Of a DNA stretch of 64,000 bases, positions 43,347-55,240 are shown one piece after another (positions within the stretch are counted from its first letter, which is position 1; each line of letters starts with the position of its first letter). A program made the position numbers and the translations under genes. This stretch comes from Chlamydoabsidia padenii (Eukaryota; Mucoromycota; Mucoromycetes; Mucorales; Cunninghamellaceae): the NCBI GenBank assembly GCA_025330725.1, contig JAIWND010000016.1, forward strand, positions 372,001 to 436,000, given 5' to 3'. The notes beneath the pieces were generated by a model that was not told where the DNA came from, made no database searches, and worked only from the letters and a program-made list of their open reading frames with translations.

Positions 43347-44223
43347 TGGTGGTTGTAGATATAGTATTAGCTGTTATTTTTTTTTAACAATAAATAAAAC
43401 CATTTGGAACAAAGTAATAATGATTATGCAACTTGACTCGGTTTCCTTTTATGGATGCAGGACCTGGATGTTTGGTTTTTGAAATCCCGGCCCTGCTCCT
43501 CTTTTTTTTTTTGGCAGCAAGGGCTCCCATGTTTGCCGCCTGGCCGGAGGGTGCAAAAGTTTTTTGAAATGACTCAATTGGGCATCATCAAACTTAAAAG
43601 ATAATCACATCTCTACTAACGGATGGTGATCAAATAGTCATTGTTATACAAGAGAGTGTCATCCATTGGCTCTGATTCCCATTGTACTTTTAATAAATGC
43701 ACTTTCCGGAAGTTAGCAAGTAGCACCAGAAAGCTCTCGCTCGAAAAAAGAGGGGGAGGCGGAATTTAAAAAGTCGACGTATGTCCACGTAAGATGTAGT
43801 TCGGTATATAGGCACAAAATGATTGTTGGTATGATATGTTTCACACTATGCTCGGAGAGGGAGTGGGATGTTATTATTAATCCGAGAGATCTGATTTGTT
43901 ACCCCTGCGTGAATTTGGCTGCTTATTTTACGGCTCCGCTATTTTTCGATTCATTTACTCCCAACGCCATGACAGTGAGGTAAATGGAAAAAAAAGTACC
44001 ACAAGAGAATCAATCTGACATGTAGGAAAAAAAAAAAAAAAAAAAAGGAAATGCATCACTGACTTGGTTTTTGGTATAGCCACTGACGTTTGAGAGTTGT
44101 CGATGGCGCGATGGACATTTTCAAACGCCGCTTAAACCCACGCACAAAATTCGACCTTTTTTAAAATGGGATCTCATCTTTTTTTTCTTCTTCTTTTTCT
44201 TCTTCCATTCAACTATACCCATC
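43347..44223. other. Intergenic between CinA-like and SQOR genes
   Basis: Two motif-like stretches (GAAATCCCGG at 43481..43490 and GGCGGAATTTAAAAA at 43758..43772) and a clear copy at 44118..44131 near the SQOR start. A long A tract at 44029..44046. No gene seen. Confidence 0.4.
44118..44131 (+). promoter_or_regulatory. Recurrent promoter-like motif
   Basis: TTTTCAAACGCCGC, 93 bp before the SQOR start at 44224. Confidence 0.5.
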
Positions 44224-45747
44224 ATGCTCTCTCTCACTCGTACTAGATTATCAACTGCTTCTTATGCTCGTAACTTTGCTACCCAAGCCAACAAGAACTT
44301 CAAGGTAGTCGTAATTGGTGGTGGTCCAGGTGGTTTGGCTGGTAAGAAGGATATAAGGTGCTTGTCATTCTTCTCTTGATGTTTAACTTTTTTTTTTTTA
44401 GTGTCCTCTACTGTATCCAAACTTCTCGGCAAGAACCAAGTCGCTGTTATTGAACCATCTTCCACCCATTATGTAAGTGAACAAGAATATGAAAACTGGC
44501 ACAATGGAAGGGCTGAATGAAATGGTGGACTTGCTGACTTATTTTTTATCAAGTATCAACCATTATGGACATATGTAGGTGGTGGTTTGAAAGACTTTAG
44601 CGAATCCTCCAAACCCATGGGCACGCTCATGCCCAAGGATGCTGAATGGATTCAAGACAAGGTGACTAAATTGGACCCAGACAACAACCAAGTGCAAACA
44701 AGTAATGGTGAAACGATCGGATATGACTACTTGGTGGTAGCTGCCGGTCTTCAAATCAACTGGGATCAAGTCAAGGGATTGAAAGAAGCTCTGGGCAAGG
44801 ACGGTGTGACATCCAACTACTCTCCTGACAGTGTGCAAAAGACTTATCCCTTTATCCAAAACTTCAAGGGCGGTAATGCGGTATTTACTTTTCCCAACAC
44901 CCCTCTCAAATGTCCCGGGGCTCCTACCAAGATTACCTTTTTGGCCGAAGAAGCCTTCCGACTCCAAGGTGTGCGCGACAAGACCAATGTGATTTACAAC
45001 CATAGCGGGGCCAAGATCTTTGGTGTGGATCATTATGGCAAGGTGCTCCAACAATTGGCCGACGAACGTGGGATCAAGGTCAACTATCAAACCGAATTAC
45101 TCGAAATCGACAGCAACAACAAGGAAGCCACCTTCCGCAACAATGCTACCAAGGAAACTCACAAACAACCTTATGACTTTTTACACGTTGCTCCTCCTCA
45201 AGGACCTCCTACTTTTATCAAGGAATCTAAATTGGCGGATGCGGCGGGATGGGTGGATGTGAGCAAGGATACTCTTCGACACAACAAGTACCCCAATGTC
45301 TTTGCTCTTGGTGATTGCTCATCTTTGCCTACTTCCAAGACTGCTGCTGCCATCACCAGTGAATCTGGTGTTCTCAAGGTAAAGGAATGGAAAATGGATG
45401 ACAGAGAATGATGGATACTAACTCGCTCTGAATTTATTATATAATAGCACAACTTGATTGCTGATTTGCAATCCAAAAAGGTGGATCAAGCCGTTTATGA
45501 TGGTTATACCTCTTGTCCTTTGATTGTCGGTCGCAAGCAATTGATCTTGGCTGAATTCTCTGGTTACACCGGCAAACCTATGGAAACCTTCCCTGTTGAT
45601 CAACGTCAAATCAGCAGCCTCAGCCAATTCTTAAACAAGGAAGTCATTCCCACCATTTACTGGGATAGTCTTTTGAAGGGTACTTGGACTGGCCCTTCCC
45701 AGGTCCGCAATGCTTTGAAATTCTTGCGTCCCGCCAACCTCTCTTAA
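44224..45747 (+). CDS. SQOR: Sulfide:quinone oxidoreductase, mitochondrial
   Basis: FAD flavoprotein of the inner mitochondrial membrane that oxidises H2S and reduces ubiquinone. Exons 44224..44341, 44402..44472, 44554..45378, 45448..45747; 437 residues. N-terminus MLSLTRTRLSTASYARNF is a mitochondrial presequence. FAD-binding VVVIGGGPGGLAVSSTV, then HYYQPLWTYVGGGLKDF (typical of eukaryotic SQOR), YDYLVVAAGLQINW, catalytic-Cys region FTFPNTPLKCPGAPTKITFL, and FALGDCSSLPTSKTAAAITS, closing with YDGYTSCPLIVGRKQLILAE. COQ2 elsewhere in the window makes its quinone. A motif copy precedes the start. Confidence 0.96.
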
Positions 45748-46053
45748 TTATAGCTCTCCCCATCCCCTTTGTTTGCACCTATACACCCACACTCTTACTC
45801 TAGTTATCCTTCATTCATTCATTTAAGTTGACACTATGTCCATCTTCCTCTTTTTTTATGATAATAAAGTTTTATTTTACTTTTTACAATGATACTAACA
45901 TGCTACATATCACATTCTGGTCATATAACAAAGACAATAGATTTAGGTCGTTTTTATTAATGGATTGTTTAATTAGGTAGTTAAAGCAAAGAAGTGGAAT
46001 GTAATATCTTTTGTGTATAAGACTATAACTACTAAAGTGAGGGAAGGACTAAT
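45748..46053. other. Convergent 3' ends of SQOR and the SANT gene
   Basis: AATAAA-type site at about 45862..45870 for SQOR. No gene. Confidence 0.4.
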
Positions 46054-46714
46054 CTAGGAGGACCTTGATCCATGAGGACCAACATAGTATGTTTTGCCAG
46101 ATTGGGTATACTATAGATGCATATTGTATATATATAAAAAAGTAAAGGGACAGTCAGTAACACAGACTTCTTCTTTGCATATGAGTGACCACACTTACTT
46201 GGTAGTTATCATCAAATACCACGCCAGATGGCAAGATAACACTTCGGTAATAGTCTATGGTTGAAAAAAAAAATCAGCCATTAGTAAATCAACACCACCA
46301 TCATAAATTCCATCACTTACTACTGCATTGATACCCAACACTGGTGAGGAAGACAATAAAGAGTTGATTAGTTGCTTTTTTTTAAAAAAAATAAAATAAA
46401 AAAACATGATCGTCATTATACATACTTACCGATGTGGAATATAGCTTGCAAAAAGACCCCACTAAATGATATATAAACGTAAATGTTCTTGTAAGTATCC
46501 ATGGTTATTTCTGTGTGTCATTGTCTCCTTACTTTATCACCACAGCCATTTTCTCGGGCAATCTAGTGAATATCGTAGCGTTAGTTTCTTTCGAGACATG
46601 ATAATGATTGCATTACATACCTTTATAAACAGATCCTTTTCTTCCTCCGTCCAATCCCCAGTCCATTGTTCCTGTTATTGATGGAATATCAAGTTAATAC
46701 AGTACTCCACCTAA

Positions 46715-46758
<44 letters not shown>

Positions 46759-47819
46759 CATTTCTTACCACGCCAGGTTCATTGTGTCTATAAAAGTACA
46801 TGTTGGGATTCTTCTTGAACATCATTTGTGCAATGGCCTAGAAATGATTGTTACAATGAGTAAATCGACTTGATTTTAATTTTTATGCATTTTACCTTGG
46901 CACTATTTCGTCCTGTCCCACCAGTTTTCCTTTTCGATCCATCACCAAGGGGATCCTTGTACGAGAATTTGCCGCCTCCATTCTTTTCCCAAGCATCTTG
47001 AGCAGATTGTTCGAGTTGATACTTTTGGATCAGTTCAGGATTAACCCAACCTAAGAGGCAAACAAGTAATCAATAACAATAAGAATAATAATCCTCGTCT
47101 TTTTATCTTTATGTCTTCCTTACCTTTATATTTTCCATCTGTTCTAATCGCCTTTTCTCGTATGTCTTTATCAAAGTAAGCATCGGCAGTGAGTAGTTTC
47201 CCATCCCAAACCTCGGTTTCCGAATTTTCACCATTATCGTCATCGTCCTATTAGTTTCAATAAGATAAAGAGTGAGCTATTATCATCATGAATACTGTAT
47301 TACCTGTTGTTTGGTCTGATCAACTCGATCATCTGCATCCAGTTCGATTGGCGGTGCTTCAATTCCTCGTAGTCGTGATGATTTTCGTTGTTTTCGCACT
47401 ACTGGTTGCTTTCGTTTGGCTTCCAATAAAAGTCAGTTTAGTGATATGAGAAGTAGAGTGTTTTGTATTCAAGACAAGATGCATTACTTACCTGTAGGTG
47501 CTCTTGTCTTGTCGGCGACCCTAAATCAACAAGAGATTAGTAAACCATGCCATATTCCCCCCAGTCCCGTCCTTCCTTACTTGATTCTGACAGCTGAAGG
47601 TGTTGGTGTAGTTGGTGCAACAGGTGTTTCCAATAAATCGTTCCGGGCTTTTGGTAAGTCAAAGTCTGCTAAAAGTTGCCGATTCCGTTCAATGTTCTTC
47701 AATCGTTGTTCCTCTTTAGTTATACGCGTTGTGATAAAAGAAAGCTGTTAGCAAGTTAACAGGACATGGTTGGTTGTACTGTTTTGTTTTATTTTACCAT
47801 ATGCTGTGAGCTTTGCCAT
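46054..47819 (-). CDS. SANT/Myb-like domain protein, 13 exons
   Basis: Exons on the minus strand: 47798..47819, 47581..47713, 47492..47520, 47304..47419, 47124..47247, 46896..47050, 46769..46837, 46621..46671, 46533..46562, 46430..46461, 46321..46340, 46199..46254, 46054..46110; 297 residues. All joins are GT-AG and keep frame. N-terminal part is basic and charged (KRKQPVVRKQRKSSRLRGIE). A middle block LLTADAYFDKDIREKAIRTD then YKGWVNPELIQKYQLEQ and TGGTGRNSAKAIAQM has no family name I recall. The C-terminus is a SANT-like domain: WTGDWTEEEKDLFIKIAREN, GCGDKWGLFASYIPHRVGYQ, CSNYYRSVILP. Nuclear chromatin or transcription role is inferred. Exons of 20-32 nt and an (AT)n run in the intron 46672..46768 are notable. 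First acceptor (taaag) is the least certain join. Confidence 0.8.
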
Positions 47820-47840
47820 AATGAGACAAATAGGAATAAA

Positions 47841-47875
<35 letters not shown>

Positions 47876-48161
47876 GACAGAGGGAAAAAAGGGGACAAGT
47901 GAAATGTTAACAAAACTTTCAAATCCCGATTTTGCCTGCCAGTGCATTATCGCTTGAGCCAAGTGGTGGCTTGGTGTTATGCCGACCATTTTACAAAGAT
48001 TACTAGATAAAAAGAAGTTGGTTCACATAAAAAAAGAAGAGAGTGATTTTATTACAATGATAATGCAGATAGAGAGAGAAAGAGAGAGAGAGGATATGTC
48101 CAATATATAAAAAAAGAGATACTAAAAAGGGATAAAACTAAAAACTAAACCAAGTCTATAT
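47820..48161. other. SANT-gene promoter and MRT4 3' region
   Basis: Motif copy TTTCAAATCCCG at 47917..47928, (GA)n tracts at 47836..47862 and about 48070..48090. No gene. Confidence 0.4.
47917..47928 (-). promoter_or_regulatory. Recurrent promoter-like motif
   Basis: TTTCAAATCCCG on the plus strand, 98 bp before the minus-strand SANT gene start. Confidence 0.5.
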
Positions 48162-48259
48162 TTATTCGTCGACATTCACCACTTTACCGTTGTGGTAGTA
48201 GCAGGTCAAATCCACGCGGAATTCGGCCAATTGACGGTAGAAGAGTTTCTATTATTTTC

Positions 48260-48291
<32 letters not shown>

Positions 48292-49125
48292 GGGAGCAAG
48301 ATTAGTTAGCCACTACATTTGATCCATCATCATCTACTATTATGACTTACCAATAAATGAGCTTGGTTGGTGGATAAAGTTTCCCCATCACGGCAGATAG
48401 TATAAGGGAAATGTAAAGTGACAATACCATTCTTTAAAGAGGTAGGCATGCCCAGAGATCGCACCAAAGGTTCCATGTTGTGAGGCATAGGATCGACACC
48501 ACGCTTGACAGGTCCTTCCGGAATGATGACAGTTTCAGTCGCCACGTTGCCTGATCGAGCATAATCGGGTTGTGTGTAATTTTCAAAGTAAGTCTTGATT
48601 TCTTCGGGTGATTTGTTGGTAAAGAGTAGACCGACTTCGCTGTGTAATTTGTTAGCAATACCAGACAGACCTTCCTTGTATTCTTCTTCTTCTGTAGTGC
48701 CCAAAGCCTTGGCCATCACTCGGTTACGTCCCATAAAGAAGCGAGAGGACGCCTTTAATTCGTTACGCACTTCTTTCAAAAACGAGTTACGCATATCCTT
48801 GACTGCAAACACCCAAATGTATTCGTATCGATCAACAGATTCATGGATCTAAAAAAAAAAAAAAAAAAAAAAGAATTCAACAAGAGAGAGAAAGAGCAAA
48901 CATTTAGTTAGTTATATACAGGTCAAGTAAGTTATAGAGGTGGCATAATTAATGACTGACTACATACTTGTTCGATCAACTTTTCCTTTCCTTCGTGACC
49001 CTTTTTGTCGGTTTTGGTGAGAGAGACTATATGATCAAAGACAGGTGAAATTAGTACTGCGCTGACAAACATAGTATTAGACACTCGATTGACTTACCAA
49101 CAGTGCTACGCTTTGATTTAGGCAT
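48162..49125 (-). CDS. MRT4: Ribosome assembly factor MRT4 (P0-like)
   Basis: Nucleolar trans-acting factor that occupies the P0 stalk site on pre-60S subunits until exchanged for P0. Exons on the minus strand 49098..49125, 48968..49026, 48351..48848, 48162..48248; 223 residues (yeast Mrt4 236). MPKSKRSTVVSLTKTDKKGH, then YEYIWVFAVKDMRNSFLKEV, FFMGRNRVMAKALGTTEEEE, VGLLFTNKSPEEIKTYF, and the end FRVDLTCYYHNGKVVNVDE. Poly-A runs sit in introns 2 and 3 (sense T tracts). Confidence 0.96.
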
Positions 49126-50248
49126 GGTGTTTTAAAATATAATGGTATTTGAGGAAAGAAAGATGTAAAGGAAAAAAAAAAAAAGTCTGCCTTGAATAAA
49201 AAGGAAATCTTCAAAGCCACAGCGAAAAAGCGGGATTTGAAAATGTGCAGTAGTAGAATTCAGGGGTAACTTTTTCATTCCCAATAAACTGCAATACGAA
49301 GGATGATGATAGGTATCAGTATTTCATTATAACCTTTCAAAAAATATAACTTTAAGTATTTATTTTTACATGGTAAAATAAGAAAGGAACATTACTGTGA
49401 AACTTTTTCAAAGGATGAAGAAGAGATGGGGTGACTGGACCTACTTTTGATGGATAAAATCTCTTGATGTTGTACTGATTAACAGAGCTTAACATGAACA
49501 TATATTTTTTTTTTAATAAAAAAAAAAAAAGAATGAAGCTTTGAGTGATTATTATCTGCCGTTTAACTTTTGTTCATTATGCATCTTTACTGTTTTCTTC
49601 ATGATCCATACCGCAAGTGGAATTACTACCCACTTGCCTTTATTGAAACCATGGTGAGTACAAGCAAGAAGGTATATCCTATATTCTCTGATACTAGGTA
49701 TTACTAAAGAAATTTGCATTTATTGAAAATCATGATAGATTAGCGTGCATGAAGGTGTCGACCGATCCCAATGGGCGGTATTTCAAATATTTTCCAAATC
49801 CGACTCAAATGTGTATCGCACGTCATCTTATAAGTTGCAGAAATCCAACCAGATTCTTTTTTTATTTTTTCGCTCTTCTTCTTCCTTGAACAACACATGT
49901 GTAAAGGTCCTATTCTTTGTACCTAAAAAAAAGTCCCATATACATTATTTGGGTTTTATTCCCCTCTTTACCCTTTGAACTACACTTTTTTTTTTATTTT
50001 GCCTTATTATATCCATTCTCTCTTTTTCACTTCTTTCCATTCTTCCTTTATTTTATCTTTTTAGCCTTTTTTTTTTTTTTTTTTTTTTTTTTACTCTACA
50101 CAGCCTCTTCATATCCATTCTACTGGAACGTACATCTATTACTTTTAATTCTCAACCTGTTTATCATTGTCTATAACGTCCAACTGTTGTACTTTGTATC
50201 ATCCTTACACACACGAACACACTCAAATACAGCTATACATACTTACCC
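49126..50248. other. Long intergenic: MRT4 and capping-enzyme promoters
   Basis: Strong motif copy GCGGGATTTGAAAA at 49230..49243 for MRT4 and a weaker GGGCGGTATTTCAAATA at 49773..49789 on the capping-enzyme side. The last 300 bp are a CT/T-rich leader, including T29 at about 50066..50092. Open frames here are runs of Phe/Leu from T tracts. No gene. Confidence 0.45.
49230..49243 (-). promoter_or_regulatory. Recurrent promoter-like motif (consensus copy)
   Basis: GCGGGATTTGAAAA, 105 bp before the minus-strand MRT4 start. It is the clearest match to the consensus. Confidence 0.6.
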
Positions 50249-53200
50249 ATGGCCTTGGCACAAACCTCAGCACAACCCTCCTCATTAACAACAGGACATA
50301 CAAATCATCAAGATCCCTTAGCAGTACTCGATTCTATTGGTAAACGCGTTGATCCTGTTTATTCACAAACACTCCACATTAAAGTAAAAGAGTTACTCCA
50401 CTTCTCACACTCTGGGTAAGAAAGAGTATAGAATGAAACAACACCTTGTCCACTTGACTGAAACTAACAATGATATTAACTCTTCGTTATTTAGCTTCCC
50501 TGGATCTCAGCCTGTCCCATTTGAAACAAAACATCTCACTATTCTGGAACGAGAAGATTACTTTGTTTGCGAAAAAAGCGATGGTGTGCGCTGTTTGTTA
50601 CTCTTCACGTATTCCACCAAAGGACCTGCCACATTTATGGTAAGATCACATTCTTTTCTTCTACTAAATGATGATGACTTGCTGATCTTTATATATTTAT
50701 ATATATAATTTATAGCTTGATCGAAATCAGTTATGGTACTACGTACCAAATGTACTATTCCCTGTACGTGGAAGGGACAACGAATACCTGAAGGACACAT
50801 TAATGGATGGTGAAATCGTGATGGATCATGGTGAAAATGGAAACGTAAGTCTAGTCATAATATCAGGATGGGAAACTTGAAAAGAGAGACTAAACCAATT
50901 ATCTATTGATTAGAAAACATATCGATTTTTGATCTTTGACTTGATGGCATCTAATGGAATGTCGATTATTCAACGGTCATTCAATACTCGACTTGGGGTA
51001 AGTCCCGCGCTACTAATACCAGACTAAATACGTATACTGATACTGAGACTCACCTTTTACTGTTATTTTGTTTTTGTTTTTTAACTTTGATCAGATGTTG
51101 CAGCAAGACGTGATTCAATCCTACAAGCACAACTTACGGACACAATCTGATCCCCCACCCTTTACGTAAGTGATACTACAAAATTAAGAAAAAGATATGA
51201 ACTAGTTTGACTCACCATGTGTGTGCGTGTGTGTATGTTTATTTCTTATAGAATTGAACTCAAGAAAATGGAAAGATCTTATGGTTTACGTTTGGTGTTT
51301 GAACAGATCAGCAAACTACGACACAATAGCGATGGTATTATCTGGACTCCTGTGAAATGCCCTTATGTACCCGGAAAATGTGAAAAGCTGTAAGTTGTAA
51401 CAATACAGATGGGGTTATGTATCTTTTGTAACTCACCGCATTTACTACTTTATAGACTGAAATGGAAACCACCTGAAAAAAACACAGTTGACTTTAGAAT
51501 CAATGCTAAATGGAGCAAGGATCACAAACCGATATATACTCTGGACGTACTCTCACACCTCACCTACAAATTCTTCGATCATTTCCAACCTGATTCTGAT
51601 TGGGCATTGGAGTAAGTCATTTGAAAGACGAAGAAGAAAAAGATCCGTTACTGACTATATTCACCTTGTTTACCTTTTTGATTCAACTTAGATGGAAAGA
51701 CCAACCTCCTGACGGTCGTATCGCAGAATTCAGGTATCTATCATCCCGCATATCATTACGAAAAAAAGAAAAAAGAAAAGATAAAGTGAACTAATACTTG
51801 TTGTTTCAATAGATATGATCCAAATTGGCAAGTGACAATAGTTGAACAGGGATATGCACCGACTACAAGAACAGGTGGCTGGAGGTAATAATCAAGCATG
51901 TGATGTGCCTATAAAGAAGAAGAAGAAAATTAACCAAGCTCTTTTTTTTTTTTGTAGGTTTGTGCGCTTTCGTGATGACAAGGATGCAGCCAACGAAGAA
52001 AGTGATGTCAAGAAAATCCTCCACAGTATCAAGGATGGTGTCTCAAAGGAACAGCTATTTACTCACATGGAATGTATTCGGGATGCATGGAAGGCGCGAG
52101 AAAAGGGCTTACCACCTCCTACTCTTGCTCATTTGAAAAACCGTGGTCGGCTCTCTATATCAAACGTCTCCAACTCTTCGTCCTCCAATCAACCTATGAT
52201 GACGCCTACTGCTGTCAGTCCTGTCTTTCCTTCTCCTGCTGCGAACAACCTATCTTCCTCTTCTAGTCATGGCTACTTTTATGGTGATCACAGCGTCAAA
52301 TCAAGGCAAAATTCAATGGATTCGGGCTCAGCTGAACGACGCTATTCGATGGCGGATGCAACTACCGACACCAAGACAGAAACAACTCCATTGGATTCCA
52401 ATAACAGCAAAGACAGTGACGTGGCCTTGACACAATCATTACCTGTTTCTCGAAAACAGTCTCTTGAAACATCACCAAAAAGGGACAGTAATGGGAATGG
52501 CATGGAAGAAACCGAGCGGAAACGGCATAAATCTTTATCTGAACTGGACAAGGTGCGCAAAATACAAAATCAAGCAGAAAAGCGGGATGATAAAGTATCG
52601 GATCAAGTCACTAACAACAAGGACAGTAATGCTACAGCAACAACAACCCCGGGCCACCTTGACAAGATAATCAAAAAAGAATCACCAATGGATGATACTA
52701 GATTGACAACTTGTGCTCCCACGACTAAGGACCCACTGGCAAAAGATACAGTAATATCCAATCATCCCACAAAACCAATCGATTCGGCCAATCACTCACC
52801 TATCTCACATTCTTTGTCCCCTGTAAAGGAGGAAGGGGCGAAAGCGATGATAAACGACACTCGTCGGCGGAAAACAACGACCGGTGGGAATGATGGACAG
52901 CAACAACAACAAAGGCCCCGGCATTATGTGGACAACAAAGATGAAATGGAAGACAGGATGCAGCATAGTAAACACAGAAAATTGACGGAAACACATATAG
53001 CACCAAGGACTCCGTCAATAAACAGCAAACCAGGGTCCAATGTTAACTATGAAAATGGTAGTGGGGTGGTATCGAATCAACAACAGGAACAGCAGGAACA
53101 ACAAATGGTTGCACCAGATGAGTCTCTAGAAACTGCAGATCTCTCCAAACGGCATGGTAAACATCATTCGAATCCTACCGGTCCAGCAATAAATGTATTC

Positions 53201-54523
53201 CAAAACGGCGTGACAACAACAACAGTGGGTACCATCCAACAACGTAATCAAGGTAGCCACTATGCACGGTATGATCCAGCTAGATCTCCACCTCCATCAT
53301 TGTCTTCATCGTCTTCATCATCAATACCCAAGTCACCTCATATGGTGACGAGCACTCATTTACAGTATGGATCAGCTTTGCCACCATCATCATTAACATC
53401 ACCGTCATTGACTCAAGCATCTTCTTTTAACAACAACAACAGAAAAGAATCAAGCCATAGTATCCACAATTTATTGACCTCCTCTGTCGAACCTGTCTCT
53501 CATTCGCCCAAGAAAAGTGAACCAACATTCGTGACACCTGTAACAACATCGACCTATTCTGGACGATCCTCATCTTCCACTCGACCTTATAACCTATCTT
53601 CACTTTTACACGATAATACTCAGCAAAAAGAAGCCAATGATGTTGGATACCGTTCAAAGGAAGTACATCACCCTCGCATTCAACCACCACCTCAACAACA
53701 ACATCGGCAGCAGCAACCATACCAGCAAATGCCATTAGAACGATCTCAAGCAGCCAACATACCAAATTCTTCATCGGCTCGTACTCCTCCAGTCCAATTC
53801 ATCAACTTTCATGCTGATCGGCCTCGTGCTCAAAACTCACCCACCACCCAACAAAAGACGATATTTATACAAGGCGAATATCACAACAATGCTTCTGATC
53901 CACCAACAAAGTCACGTAGTGCATCAATAGTAAGGTCGAACACACCTCCACAACATCACCAATGGCAGCAACCATCGGGACCCGAAACGATATCACCACA
54001 AACTACCACATCATCGACCATCAAGAGAAGCAACCATCGACCATCGCAAACTTCATCATCAACGACATCATCACCATCATCATCACCCCGGGACTCTCGT
54101 CGTTCGGGATCATATAATGTGTGGAGGGCGACTGGCCAGCAACAACAACCTACACCAAATTACGGAGTGGGGACGAATCATCCAGCTCAAGCACATTATT
54201 ACCATTCACAGCAACAACATCAGTACCAGCAACAACAACAATACTATGATGGCTCAAACAATTCTGATCAGCATGCAACTCTTGGAGGTGTACATCCTCA
54301 CCACCACTTGCACCAACAATCGATTCGACCAGTCACTGAATCGACAGAATATCATTGTGATCCTTCAACACCATCACAGCATCATCATCCACCCTATCAA
54401 GATATGTATCGTCCGCCACAGTATCATGGACAATCAACATTGACAACAACCGTATCATCCTCATCATTGCCACCACCTGAAAAGAAAAGCGACAAGGCCA
54501 AACTGGATTTTATTTTAAATTAG
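50249..54523 (+). CDS. CEG1: mRNA guanylyltransferase (capping enzyme) with ~790-residue disordered tail
   Basis: Transfers GMP from GTP to the 5' end of nascent mRNA. Exons 50249..50415, 50495..50639, 50716..50844, 50914..50997, 51095..51165, 51252..51389, 51456..51611, 51692..51733, 51813..51884, 51958..54523; 1189 residues, while yeast Ceg1 has 459. All covalent nucleotidyltransferase motifs are seen: [15 protein letters not shown] (Lys of KSDG); III/IIIa, [42 protein letters not shown] and [17 protein letters not shown] (OB fold), [14 protein letters not shown] and [16 protein letters not shown]. After [17 protein letters not shown] comes a Ser, Pro, Thr, Gln, His and Asn-rich tail in the same exon, without stops or domains, ending [13 protein letters not shown]. 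An alternative is an intron or second gene in the tail, but the frame is continuous over 2.5 kb. Confidence 0.9.
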
Positions 54524-55240
54524 CATCCTCTTTAGCATCATTCTACATTTATCATTGTCATTATCATCATTATCATTATCATCTTTTAGTTTTTATAGTA
54601 TCTTGTCTCCCCACCGTAGCTTAGTTAGTCCCCCCCCTCCTCCCCCTCTTGGTTGATTATACTTGCTCATTCCAGTTTGTAATTCCCATAGGCATTCTTT
54701 TATATATATATATATATATGTCTGTTAAATTGTTATATGCAACAACTATCTCTTTTATTCTTCTTCTTCTTTTTAATAAACAAATTAAAACAGATTAAAA
54801 CAAAAACCTCACATGGTATGGAATCAGGGGAAACACTACATCACTGTGCATTCTGTACACGACTAGGCTTTGTCATTTTTTTAGGAAACTGAATAGAAAT
54901 GGATAAACGGAGAAAAGGGCCAATGTCGAAAAAAAAAAAAAAGACGGGCCCCTCATTTCTGCTTGACATATGATCCTTCTACATGTCTCTTTTTTTTTGG
55001 ACTGTGATACAAACGCAATTGGGAAATATAGTAGTGGCATATGTTTGTTCGGAAAAGTCTTCCTTTAGCTTGTTCTTTTTTTAGCATTGCGCAGAACGTA
55101 CAGAATTATGAGTGAAGGGGCTATTTCTGTACGACTATGGAAAACATTCAAACGCCGACGATGTGGAGTATAAAGCGGCCTCCTACTTTTTAACCTTTCT
55201 TTTTCTTTCCCTCTTTGATACATCTTTTTTTGTAATACTC
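54524..55240. other. Capping-enzyme 3' UTR and lectin-like gene promoter
   Basis: Contains (AT)n at 54703..54718, AATAAA-type site at about 54773..54780, and CATTCAAACGCCG at 55145..55157 before the next start. No gene. Confidence 0.4.
55145..55157 (+). promoter_or_regulatory. Recurrent promoter-like motif
   Basis: CATTCAAACGCCG, 84 bp before the start at 55241. Confidence 0.4.

Noticed and set aside
49745..50288. Phe/Leu-rich frames before the capping enzyme
   Set aside because: Products of T-rich leader sequence; they end inside or just past the true start at 50249.
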